Positions 34,319 through 46,340 of a stretch of 64,000 nucleotides of DNA are shown here, piece by piece. The stretch's first letter is position 1, and each line of letters starts with the position of its first letter. Origin of the DNA: Balanoglossus misakiensis. Taxonomy: Eukaryota; Hemichordata. The position numbers were made by a program, and so were the translations under genes. The notes beneath the pieces were generated by a model. That model was not told the origin of the DNA. It did no database searches and was given only the letters and a program-made list of their open reading frames with translations. The stretch is from positions 4,216,001-4,280,000 of the forward strand of contig CM082582.2 in NCBI GenBank assembly GCA_040954595.2, in the 5' to 3' direction.

Positions 34319-36639
34319 TGGTCAGTTTTAGCCAAGACAGGTTTTGTGTCCACACATGTTTCTTGATCAGTATAAAATAGGTCGGAGATCAATGGGCATT
34401 TGCATGATCTGCTACCGATTCATGGTTACTTCTCATTGGAGGTTGCACTTGAAAGACAAGGTGCAAAGTAGTTTCTTTTTGTGTGAAACAAAAGTTACAT
34501 GAAAAACCTGTTTGATTTCCCATCCATATATTGTATTGCGGCGATCAAGAAAACAAGCTACGCCAGGGTTCTGGTCAGGTGTTTTCCCCTTTACAAACTC
34601 TTACTCCTATCATCTGGAGAAAACTCTAAAATGTTATGAAACAACAAAATACAGCTCGTTGGAGAAAGACACTGCAACAAAATATTCGGCAAATGTTTGA
34701 TTTACTTTATGTATCTGAACTGCTGTTCTTTTAAGCCCGTCTGGACTTAAATTCACAGCTTGAGTTTTAAACAAAGAAAGTGATGCGGAATAAACTACAA
34801 CTACAAACACTAAGTAAAGGTCAGAAAAATTGCATATAAACTAAAAAGAAAAATGATAACAATCAAAAATAAAATAATCGATTCCAAACAATTTTGCAGA
34901 TTTGCCATTTAGGCAAATACAGCCAAAGCAAGAGATCGATGTCAAGCAAAGTGAGCAACTCTTATATGCAGACTGAATGTTGATGCCACAGCATATTGGA
35001 TGGTATTGTGAAATGTGTTATCTACAGTGAGTTTCAATATAGCTCCCAGCAGTATTCACTTTGCGTGAATTTCTCCACGCCTTCAACCAATTTGTCAGTC
35101 TTGTGGATCATTTGTGAGGTGCTATGATTAACCCCTGCAACTGTCAATCCAGCAGAGGAAATATCATTAACAATGAATTGCACATGCATAACTGACTCAG
35201 AGGGCCCAGAGGGAAAAACCAGTTTCATTCAAAAACGAGAATAGCCGGTGCCTTGAAAGTCAAAACCATGGGATTTGCAATAATAATACCGTCGTCCCCC
35301 TGATATCAATGCATCAGTAGATGAATTTGAAAAGCTTGGTGATAAAAATGCAGCAAATATGCAACATGCCAATGAGAGTAGTACCTGTAATGATGGGAAG
35401 CCTATGGATGGTCTGATAGAAGAAACTAGCAGAAGAATTGGAAATAAATTTTCCCTGTGATGCATCGTTGGAGATCATACATTTTAGGAACATTTCTGTT
35501 TATAAATGCGATCATGAAAATACTGGCATCTAGAGATTCTGACAACCCATGACCAAGGATTAATTCTCATTACTTAGGCCTTGAAACAGAAATGCGTCAA
35601 ATGTTTGATAATAAGTTTAATAAAAGTTCTTACAAAATATCTGCAGTTTTGGCACTGGCAAAATTTGTTGAAGGAAGTTATTAAAGTTTGACACATCAAA
35701 GAGTGAATAAAAATTGTAGGCAGTCATACACTTTGGCACCGATGTTTTGGTGTAAAGGTAAACTTATTTTTGCCGAATATTCAGATGGTATCAAGGACAG
35801 AAAACCTAAGACATTCCTGCCTGCTATTCAGGTTAGGGGTTAGAAGTTAGAGGTTAGATTGGGGGTTACGGGGTTAAAGGTTAGGTATTGGAATAGAAGG
35901 CTGCAATGTTCAAGTGTAACTGTCCTGAAAGTATAGGCATCAGAGTATCTGTAGGCCTGCAAGGTCCTAACCAGTAGACAGATATGTGATTTCTAGACAG
36001 CAAGCATGACAATTTTGGGGACAGTAGTTTTTGTCTGTCCATCAGAATTATTCTCTTTGTTTTGTAAAATTTCAATGAATTTGATAATATTTAATGCAAA
36101 TAATTGTTTACTCTGTGACAAACGTAAAATTCCATACAAAGTGTCTAGCTATCACATGATATTATCAACGAATTTACTTGCAACACATTGCAGGACGCTA
36201 CAATCTCTAATGCAAATTTGTTTGCGACATTATGTTCGGCTATTAACACCATATGACAAAAGTGAACATGTGTGACTGCCAGATGCCAGGTCTCATTAAC
36301 CGGCTTCCATATATATCACTATTATTGAAGTTGTTGTAAACATTTCTTTTGTGTCTGTTTCAAGATCAGATAAAGTGAGTTATAACACTTTGATTCATGG
36401 GTTGTGTGACTTTTGGAAACCATCACATAATGATGGAAGAATTTTATCTTAAAAATGGTATACTAATTCAGTTGTCCCTTACAGTAGCCTTTGTGTAAAT
36501 TTCCCCTCTGAGACAGAACTGATGAAAACATCTTCATATTATGGAGATGTTTGAGATAGCTGGTGAAATGATGTATGAGATAGCTGGTGAAGTGCTCAAT
36601 GCATGAGATGTGGTAAGTTGGCATCCTTCAGTCTGGAGA
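34319..36639. other. mostly non-coding, with two exon-like ORFs
   Basis: On the minus strand 35213-35034 reads FIVNDISSAGLTVAGVNHST and TDKLVEGVEKFTQSEYCW then a stop. On the plus strand 35298-35460 reads INASVDEFEKLGDKNAANMQ and GLIEETSRRIGNKFSL then a stop. Both have protein-like composition but no family I recognise and no partner exons. 35824-35886 is a degenerate GGTTAG-type tract. Confidence 0.3.
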
Positions 36640-37430
36640 GACTATATGGGGATCTGCATGCTGGGATGCTGGTCTAAATCCGGAACAGCGTCTGGTGTGA
36701 CAGTCAATCCAATGTGAGAATGACTGACTCTTTGACACTTTAGGCTAAGGAGGATCTGTTTGCCTGACTTGATGCCTTTCTTCTGTGGCTCATCTTGACT
36801 TCGCACGTTTGGGCGAGTGTTGATGTCCATGTCTCTTTTGCAAACATCTCTGTGGTGTAACTGTGGTCAGCCTTGGTCTGTTTCCCCTAGCGTCAGTTCG
36901 CCATACAGGTGTTTTAGGATCCGCCCATCATCCATGAGCACAACATGGCCAAGCTAGCGTGGTATATTGTGCTTCAGCAGACTGTACATGCTGGAAATTC
37001 CAGCTCTCTTCAGGACAGTGGTCAGTTGATAACTTTCCTGCCATTTCAAATCCAGGATACATCACAGGTAGTGCATATGAACTGCAATGAGCTATTTGTT
37101 CCTTCCTGAGTGGTCCAAGATTCACTGCTGTAGACTGTACAAATTAAGCACTGTAGATGTGGACATTGGTGTCATACAAAAGTATAGCCTGCGTCCAGTT
37201 GTCCCAAAGTAGGAGGGCTTCATGATTAAGAAGAACAAAGATCTGAGCCTAACAAACTGCATAAAGCAAATTGGTTTCCTAGTAAGATATACCATCCACC
37301 TCAACCGGCATGATCTCTGGTATGCCATGGTGATGAAGTACAGTGCAATCTCCACTGCACTCTTGCAAATGGCCTGACTATTCATAATTCCTGAAGAGCA
37401 ATACTCCATGGTTGGACAAGTATTCATCAA
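36640..37430 (-). mobile_element. non-LTR retrotransposon reverse-transcriptase tail, decayed
   Basis: The minus strand gives, with stops and shifts, a LDLKWQESYQLTTVLKRAGI block, SSMYSLLKHNIPR, LGHVVLMDDGRILKHLYGEL, and DVCKRDMDINTR. These match the widespread RT tail with RWLGHV-RMDDGR-PK and DVCKRD-KALDI signatures. A different lineage from the LINE at 31985. Confidence 0.82.
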
Positions 37431-37559
37431 ATGGTAAGAAACATATATGTGGATCTGGGAGCCCGCAATAGATAGCTAACAAGGGTTGAAACCATTAGTC
37501 TGGCTCAAAGTAGTTTTCAGGAAAAGAGTGACCTGACCTGATTCATCCTCTGGCAAGTA

Positions 37560-37767
37560 CTGCAAAACACTTTATTTTTGCGAGCAATTAATTTTCGCCA
37601 AATACGAGAGAGCCAAAATAGCGTGAAAATAAAAAGTCGCGTAATTTGTTTTCGAAGATAACGATGCAGTGAATGAAATAAGAGAACGCGAAAATTAATA
37701 CTCGTGAAACATTGGCCTCTCTCGATATCACGAAAAATTTAACTCGCGAAAATAAAGTGTTTTACAG
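37560..37767. mobile_element. CTGTAAAACACTTT-type MITE, complete copy
   Basis: Starts CTGCAAAACACTTTATTTTT after TA (37558-37559) and ends AAATAAAGTGTTTTACAG before TA. The interior repeats GCGAGAGCC-like and TCGCG motifs. TA duplication as for Tc1/mariner-type MITEs. Confidence 0.85.
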
Positions 37768-37769
37768 TA

Positions 37770-40200
37770 TTTCAAATTGTGTGCATCACAAATAGGCCAA
37801 TTGGCCAAAGAGGCCTCCACAAATAGAGAAAAGACACAGCTGTTAAAACCATCTCAACACGGACCAAGAACCAAAGACACTAGTAAAAGAGAAAAGAAAG
37901 CTGCCATCATGCAGATTCATCATGTAGACTTACAAACTGCAAAAAGGATTGGCTGAGGGAACATGATCCAGTAAGTACATGACTAAGAAGATTTGAGAGA
38001 AATATAATTAAACAGAGCTTTAAATAGCCAGGTCGGTTGATATAGTATCAAGGCTGTTCTTGTCTCACTGCTACCAACACTACTTGAAGGGAATAGCTTT
38101 CGTAATGTGGATAGAATATGCCACTGACGGCAGGGAAGATCGAAGGAATTTTGACAATTAACTGCTAAAAATTATGCATATGGGCAGCCGATGGGTAGAC
38201 AATGAGAAACCCATTTTGAAGTTCACATTTCTGCCTTGTGAGCTGAATGCCAAGTTTAACTATCCTCCAGGTGGAATCCTGCGGTGATCCTTGATTGCAG
38301 CATTCCCAAATGGCATTCTACAGGTAGATACTCGACTCCAATGAATACGGGTATACATGTGACATAGCTGTATCCCAGAAGCCCAAGTGCAGAAGTCAGC
38401 AGTGTGATAGAGCATGTCTGTTACTGATCAGCCATCATCACTTCTTCAGTCAGTAAAATCAGTGGAGTGGGAAATCTGGTGAAATATTCCATTACAGGAG
38501 CAAAGAATTCACTACTTCGACTCTGAGAGTTATACTGAACAAGTGTGCTCAGCACAATGCTGCTAACCTCACTGACAAGTGATGTTGCTAGATTTCAAGA
38601 CAGCGGTAATCTGCAAATACAATCCAATGCTAAGTGGACAAGGGTGCGTACAGCTGCGCCGGTGGCTCCACTCATAAGCCCGAATTAATTTCTAAGACAA
38701 GATTCTGCAATATAGAAGTCAGGACACATGGTCCACAGAAGTATGAAAGTAGAAGCAGCACCCAAACCACACACCCACTTTGGGTGTAGGAAAATGTTTG
38801 ACACAGTAAGAAGCAAGAGGGTAATTTACACAAAGGCTAACAAAAGGTAATAGACTAGTACAAAGGATGGCTGTTCCAAGCAGTATATTATATACTTTGT
38901 TTATATGTCCTCCAAAGATGTACAACATACTAGCTGTCTTACGTATGTTCTATAATTTGCGCTTGTTTTTAACATGCCGACTTCCAATCATTGTAGGGAC
39001 GAACTCTCAATTTCATGGTCCACATTTTCTGAATTTTTATCAGTAAGCGACTCCAAATTCTTTACTGACACCTTTTATCAAAGAGTCAACGGTTATTATT
39101 ACAAATTCTACGATTTAGTCTTCCAAGGCACCACCTACTCTAGTTCTTGAAGGAAACTGATTTTCCATGGACTCTCCTCGTCAAGTTATGCATGGCAATC
39201 CATTGTTAATGACACTGTCTCTACTGGATCGACAGTTAAAGGGGCGAAATCATAACACCAAACAAATAACCCACAAAAGTGACAAATTGGCAATGACGTG
39301 AAGAAATTCACACAAAGTGGCATTTGCTGGGAGCTGTATCAAACCTCACTGCAAACAACACGTCACAATACCATCCAACATGGGTCAACAGCCACATTAG
39401 ATCATATTGTGAAACAAAATCAATGAAAATGTGTTTCATAAAACACACAGTCATGGAGCCATGTGTAAACAAAATTAGATATATTTAAAATCAAAATTGC
39501 ATGACAGAGAAATTTTTTTTTTTGAATGCTCAAGAATTACCTATGTCCAAGCTCAGTAGTGGACATTTGCACATGGTACCCCTGTCAAGTGTACTATTTT
39601 ATCGTAAAGCACACAGTCAGGGAAGTGTAAACAAAACTAGATATATTCAAAATCAAATTTAAAGAAAATGGATGGCTCAATGATCAAGTGATCCAATGTA
39701 AACTTTTCTGTACATTATAAAGACAATAATTGTAACTCATAGAAAATTCACATCTTTGCTGAATACTGATGGTTTGATGTCAAAGGGGCAATTTGAATCA
39801 CTGGTTATGATATTACATGGTTTCAGTGAACACACCATCAGACATATATGGGGGTCAAGCAGGGACCATTAAGACGTTTCTGAAACGTCCTAACACCTCT
39901 CCGCAACCCATTGTCTATGGGGCCCAAGCCTCAGCGCCTATACATAAACTATGTGTGTGTGGACACAAGCAAGCCAAAGGATCAATTTACCCAAACACTT
40001 TGAATAACACACACACTTACACTAAACAAACAAATAAACAGAAATACCCTATAAATATCCTAAACTTAACTAACTATAACTACAACTAATAAAATAACTT
40101 ATATACAAATTTAAATACAGATGTGTACACTTTAAATAAACTAAATTTTAAAAAAAATATATACAAATTATGTACCGCATGCCAAGTCCTGGCTTCATAC
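37770..40200. other. gene-free stretch downstream of the membrane coiled-coil gene
   Basis: No exon or known repeat recognised between the MITE and 39.8 kb. 39440-39660 contains two similar blocks (AACAAAATTAGATATATT and AACAAAACTAGATATATTC, with AAAATCAAA) suggesting a short duplication. From 40010 the sequence is AT-rich with CTAA-type tracts. Confidence 0.4.
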
Positions 40201-40204
40201 GGGG

Positions 40205-42717
40205 TCATCACTGGCACAGGTTCACTACACAACACCATATGGGGCTTCTCCTTTGCTTAATGGTTGAGGGGGCGTCAGTAAAGAGCCTTGTAGCAAACCG
40301 TGGGCTGTGAGAGCTAGAGACTATCCTGCAACACACCATCGACCGGTACGAGGCCGTTTGTCGTGGATCTGAAAAAACAACAACATATGATGTACAGGAC
40401 AATCAGTGATGAGCTGGGGGTGGTGGTGTAAACTGAGGAGTAATTTGACTGTGTTTTGTTGGCATGGCGTCATACTTAAGTCAACATTACACACAACACA
40501 TTGCCTATTGTGTAATAGACGATATTCAAAAATGTTGTTTTTGGATGATTTACAGTGCACAGATTCAGTAAGTAAGGTTGACTGTTAGACACGTATGTGC
40601 ACCCTCTTCAAGAAACTGCCACATTCTTGGTATATACACACAAAAATGAAAGCCAAGACATTATTGAAACAGACGCAATTTAAAAGACGCATAATTCCTC
40701 AATGGTGTTCATTCAGTATTTGAATTAATTTACCTCTTTCACCACGTTGGTGGTTTGATCCAAATGTTGTTTTCAATGGGAAAGTCTGGCCAATATACAT
40801 ACAAACAGGGGTGGCCCCTGATGAGAAAATGCAATGGACCATATTGGCCCCTACACGCCAACAACAATTCAAATTCTGGGTCAGAACTACTATAATATTT
40901 GCAGACACCTTTTCAATTTTGATGGACCCAATTTTCATTTACTAGTATATGGACACAATTTAAACAAATTTTGGCTGATGCGTTTTTTAGGTGAAGTGCC
41001 TGTAGAGGAAGGTTGTAGGACTGGTTCAGTGTTGCAGCCAGACAACATTTCTTTTGTCATTTGGGCGCATTTTGACGACTTCATCTGTATTTTCCTGGGT
41101 GATGCAACTCTGTTGAAGCACTCGGAGCATGTTCCTTTTTACAATTATTGATTGCAACATAGACTGCTTAATTTCTGAGACCATGTGCCCTTTGAGTGTA
41201 CCATAGACAGTACTGTCTATGAGTGTACATATTGCTATTTTTATACTGCTTGAGGCTGGGGCGACCAGTCATGACAAATGTGCAAATGTTATGAGTGCGC
41301 TCTGATGGAAATGAAAATTGTGTCCTGAAAAATATAAAACCTGACTGCAAATAGTAGAGTTCTGACCACATAATCAGACCGCTTAATTTTTGTTGTCTCA
41401 AAAGTGTCACTGTAGGATCATGTACCGATATATTCAACTTTACAAATATATCCAAGTGTACACAACACCTACCTTGTCTCCTCTTGTAAGGTCGAGAATG
41501 TTTTTTCCAGTTTTGCAAAGTCCTTTGCAATGGCCTCGAGCCAATCCATCTCTTTTTGTAATTCTTCTTTACGCTGTTTAAGGATTTTCTGGTAACTGTG
41601 CCACCTCTCTTTAACTTCTTGGAATTGAATGGTCAATGGAGTGTTCTCCTTCATAATCATATCACTGTCATTGTCATTCTTGGGCAGTACCTGAGTAAAA
41701 AACAAAAGAAGTTTAAAATATCGCCTGAAGAAGAAATGCATCCAGTAGTCTCATTCCTGGTCTGCTCCCCTGCCCCATTCCCACTGCTCAGTGGGCGGTG
41801 GCCGTGCTAGCTAAAAGGAAACAGTCGGGTACTGGCTGCCACCTTGCATAAAACTTCTGTCCAGCCATGCCCAAGATGACTGCTTCCAACATTCGCACAC
41901 AGGTACTGTCGAAGTCAGGTGCACCTGGCAAGATTCATCTAGACTGTTTTGAATTAGCTCCCCCAGTCTTACCAATAGGAAGGGTCTCGAAAATTTGCGA
42001 TTTTCTGTATTATACAATAACACTTGCTGTGAGCCATTGACATCCACCGTTTGAAAACACTTTTTAAATTAGTAACTAAATTCTGCTGAAATTTGGTAGG
42101 ATAAAGATTTTGGTCAGTCATTCATGCTATTTGGATTTTTTATATTGAACCATTGCATTTTTCATCATATTTTTAGTTTTGACTTCCATGTGCTAGGTAC
42201 CAGTTTCACTGAGTGAAAATGTAAGTGAGCCCTGATGAAAATTACATGTAATAACCCTTTTCGTGACTTTCTCTTGATGTTAAGAAAATGACAAAAAAGC
42301 CACAAAATCAAACTTTGATATCATAAATTTCAAAGCAATCTGACAAGTCATTTAAGCGAAAACAATTTTACACATAATCGTGGGACGAGAACACCAAAAT
42401 TACATTATCCAGGAGGTGTTGGCGGCCATTTTGAATAATGCAAATTAGAAGAGTTGTCTAATATTGTCATGTCAACCAAGTTGAAATTGTTTTAGGTACT
42501 CATATGAATTTTAGAGAAGGTGTGCCGCAGCCATTTTTGATTATGCAATTTAGAATAGTAGCCCAATTAACACTGCCATTTTGGCAACTAAGCTGAAATA
42601 GTTTTAGGGGCCCACTAGACTCTCTCACAGCCCACGATTCGCTACAAGGCTCTTCACTGACGCGCCCTCAACCATTTAGCAAAGGAGAAGCCCCATATGG
42701 TGTTGTGTAGCCAACGG
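40205..42717. repeat. inverted pair of a 105 bp repeat (40205-40316 and 42612-42717)
   Basis: The reverse complement of 40205-40316 (CTCTCACAGCCCACGGTTTG, CTACAAGGCTCTT, ACTGACG, CCTCAACCATT, AGCAAAGGAGAAGCCCCATA, TGGTGTTGTGTAG) matches 42612-42717 closely. One copy lies at the 3' end of the minus-strand gene, the other in its last intron. Confidence 0.88.
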
Positions 42718-44761
42718 AAATACACATACATACATACATACATACATACATACATACATACATACATACATACATACATACATACATACACACACACATA
42801 TACATACATACATATATACATACATACTGTAAAACACTTTATTTTCGCGAGCAATAAATTTTCGCGAAATACGCGAGAGCCAAAATAGCGTGAAAATAAA
42901 AAGTCGCCTAATTTTTTTTTGAAGATAACGATACAGTGAATATAAGAGAACGCGAAAATTAATACTCGCGAAACAGTGGCCTCTCTCGATATCGCGAAAA
43001 TTTTGACTCGCGAAAATAAAGTGTTTTACAGTACATACATACACACATATATTACATAAATTGTCATAACAGTTTAATGTGCTTACTTACCAAACCACAG
43101 CGCAGAACCAAATCACAGCACACCACTGCAAGAACTATGATCATCACCCACCAATAAATCTGGAGTGGAAAGTAAAAATATCACTGATAAGTGATAATGC
43201 ACCTGGCAAAATATGAGCTGAATAAGGTCAGTAATCCAATTTTATGGATTTGTGCATTAATTATTGAATATACAATCAACAAATTAATACTGTAGCACTA
43301 CATATGAAAGCACACATGACTAAGATCTAAGAACAATCAAAGCTACTTACATTGGGCATTTCTATAGGATCTTCTAGAGAATCCTTGGTCTAGTTCAAAT
43401 GATACGAAAAAGAGAATTAGCAAATGCTTGAAAATAAATGTAGAAAACTGTCAATGTCATGCCATTTTGGTCAATGTTGATCAAGGTACATTATAAATAC
43501 CAAGATAAGCACATTTTAAGAGACCACAAATAGTTGATCCAAGTTACAAATGGACAATGTTCTTATACGTTGTCAAGTGTGGTTGCAGAAAAGTTTTATG
43601 ACCAGCTCAATCAAATAAACTGAAAATTTGTTCCTAATTGCTCATTTTGGAAGCCTTTTCTCTCTGACCTCCAGGTCACAGATGACAGGCTAGTACGCTG
43701 GCAGAACTTGTTGTTCCTACATGATTTTGTACACTGAGTCTTTTTGCAATTCCAAAATTTTGGTTACGGTATTAAAAATACCAATATTTCCTTTATGTTG
43801 CTCGTGAGCCTCTGTAGTTCGAATTTGACATCTACATATCCAACCAATAGAGGGCGCTGTCACGTATTTGAATATGTGCAACTCGGTCGCACAGTAGACC
43901 CATGTCACAGATAGCCTTCTCAGGCACTCATAAATTTATACTAGTATTAACTTTATCCCAATTTTCCAGACTGTAGCACATATTCTTTTGTTTCCAGCAT
44001 TGCAGAATCTGATTGAACAATGCTTAAAAACTACGACAGAAAACATCAGTAAGACAACAACCTCTGTATCATGTGATTGAAATTGTATGAACATGCAGGA
44101 CGACAGACATAGGAGGCCAATCAGCCTACTGGTATCCGACAAGCTCCAAGTGGAGATAAATAACATAGTCCTTGTGCCATGTGTGAACAAAGTGGGTTAC
44201 AGATATGAAAGGCACTTCAGTTTCTTTCAGGTTATCTACAATTGTTGTAAATCACTTACCATGCGACGTAACTCTGTCAGTTTTTCGTCCCTCGCTCTTA
44301 ACCGTCGCCGTAAAGTTTGCCGAACCCTAAATCTCTGTGAATGAAATAGGAAGAATTTTTCATTAAGGATTATAAAAGACGCTTCAAGGAATTGCAGCAT
44401 GGTGTCATCTATCAAAGTCCCCAATGCTCAAAGTTTTTATATTTTGAAGCAATGATATGGGGAACATGGTGGTGCATAGTACACAACCTTTTATAACTAG
44501 GTCACATGACATATGGCACTTTAGCCTTTCAAGGAATCAGTTTTAAACCAATTTTAGAAACAAATGCTGGCAGATTGCTGGTTGCAATGTTTGTCACGGT
44601 GATTAGTAGTAAAACACCAACTTATCGGTAACCCACAACTAAAATACCGGTATCACATATTTGTAAAGCTAAATTGCATTTCATAATTAACATACCTTAT
44701 AGCTTTCCTCGTGACGTTCCAGCCGGATTGTGTGGTACTTTGCAGAATAATATTCCCACAT
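40314..44761 (-). CDS. small single-pass membrane coiled-coil protein (unnamed)
   Basis: Six exons with GT-AG borders and consistent phases: 44761-44696 (ATG 44761; exon itself from 44763), 44334-44260, 43389-43351, 43159-43091, 41690-41473 and 40368-40314 ending TAG. Total 522 nt, 173 aa. Order: MWEYYSAKYHTIRLERHEES, an Arg-rich segment (RFRVRQTLRRRLRARDEKL), a short acidic linker, one transmembrane helix (YWWVMIIVLAVVCCDLVL, about residues 61-84), then a charged coiled coil (QEVKERWHSYQKILKQRKEE and onward to about residue 155) and a short tail. Positive charge before the helix predicts N-in, C-out/lumenal (type II). The coiled coil has a spectrin-like W spacing. I do not recognise the family; an upstream coding exon is possible because the first exon starts with a phase-compatible AT. 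Confidence 0.6.
42721..42826 (+). repeat. (CATA)n microsatellite, broken by a MITE
   Basis: ACATACATACATAC repeats run to 42826 and resume at 43032 (TACATACATACACACATATA). Confidence 0.95.
42827..43031. mobile_element. CTGTAAAACACTTT-type MITE inside the microsatellite
   Basis: 205 bp, ends CTGTAAAACACTTTATTTTC and GAAAATAAAGTGTTTTACAG, exact TA on both sides (42825-42826, 43032-43033). The interior reads GCGAGAGCCAAAATAGCGTG and CCTCTCTCGATATCGCG. The cleanest copy of the family in the window. Confidence 0.92.
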
Positions 44762-44769
44762 ATCTAAAA

Positions 44770-46000
44770 AAAAATAATAATGAAATGGCATAAAGGATGA
44801 TAAATAACACAATTTCACTATTTCAAATAAACTGGTATTATACCTGGTATGATTTCCTCATTTTAACATATGCTTACTTGCAAGTTGAATGTTGTTCAAA
44901 GCGGTGTAAATTGTACAGGTCTGAGACAGTGAATTGTTCTAGTTTATTGGTTATAACAAGGAATTACAGGGCAATCATTATAATCACAATTTGAAGCTGT
45001 CTAAGGGAGCATTATTTAGGGCCTACTTCTTTTGGCTGGCATGAAGCAGCAGGGCCGCAGCTCGAGTTTTTTTTACCTGGAATTGCGTGGACGGCGTCTC
45101 ATTTTGCCATCAATAAAATACATTGCAACAATGCAAGGCAAAACCTCGAGCTACTGTGCAGCTGCATTTGTGTCACATCATACCGCCGTGAAAACTGTAT
45201 TGTACCTGTCTCATCATTGCTTGGACCATGACTCCTTGATTCATCTCGATATGACTCGAGTTGAAGTGACAATAAATCAATATTTATAAATATTACTTCT
45301 GGTCGATGTACGTGCACTCGCGCACTCGAGACCTATTATTGTGATGAGATGAGCGTGATGTGCTTCTTTGAGAGGCCAAAGGTCAACCCCTTAAGGGCGT
45401 TCTCCGCAATACTGTACTATAAATAATCTTGAAAAAAACTGCGGACGGGAACGTGGGCCCGCACTGGTCAATGATGTATTATTTTGGGGGTTGTCGATAC
45501 TGACAATCGAGTTTAACACGTGTATCTGCCAAATGCAGTCCGAGAAAGGCTATCTACAAGTGAAACGAACAATCATTGCAGCTTGTTGCATGCATTAAAC
45601 CGGTGTTCAACCCCAGAAAATTAAAATATAAACACCAGGCAGAAAACTTGGAGTGTTTCCGTTTGGACATTCTAAGACTGGAAAACCTATCGCTCTTTGT
45701 ACCTGCCATTATTCCAACGCGTAACTCAAACAGAAAACATCGTAAATTGTCGCAACAAACTTGATCCCTGCCGTTCTTTCTATACAACTTTCCAGCTTAT
45801 GGTGTTGGTACAAGACGGATGCGTCATGCACAACGCGAACGAGAACACATGGTACAGGCCGGTACAAAGACGCAACAACCTAAGGTAAGCTGCAAGCAAA
45901 CACAACGAAAAATCAGTAACGATAAATATACTTACTTCAATCCTATTGGCCCAAGTCTGCAGAGCAAAGCTAAACGATGAAAAGGTAATTCTAAAACTAA
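44770..46000. other. upstream of the membrane coiled-coil gene, no exon assigned
   Basis: A 5' non-coding exon of the minus-strand gene may lie here, but none is supported. CTAAGGGAGCATTATTTAGG near 45000 resembles one end of the TTA elements. Confidence 0.35.
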
Positions 46001-46340
46001 CTAACGGACTAACTGGCAAACAAACTACCTAACTAATGAACTGAATAACAAACTTATTAACTAACTAACTAAAAATACTAATGCTATAACTAATCAGAAA
46101 TAAGAAAATATACTAACTAAGAACTCTAATAATAAAAGGAGCTAATCTATAATAAACTAATCTATCTAAACTAAATAACTAAGAAATTTGAAAAAAATAT
46201 AACTGCAAACGATAACTGAATGAAAAAAAAATAATTCTATATCTAACTAAAACTGATCCTAACTATGAAATATGATAATGAAAACGAACTGATAAATGCA
46301 ATAAAACTAAACTAAACTAATAACTGAGAAAATCGAAAAA
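46001..46340 (+). repeat. CTAA-rich low-complexity region
   Basis: Irregular CTAACTAA, AACTAACTGG and AATAACTAAG units over about 300 bp, similar to the tract at 34041. Confidence 0.8.

Noticed and set aside
41811-42047. 78-codon minus-strand ORF downstream of the coiled-coil exon
   Set aside because: The exon at 41690-41473 has a clear acceptor at 41691; this ORF lies in the intron before it and shows no family match that I can support.
42654-43044. Tyr/Val/Cys-rich and Ile/His/Thr-rich ORFs
   Set aside because: They are translations of the (CATA)n microsatellite and the MITE inserted in it.
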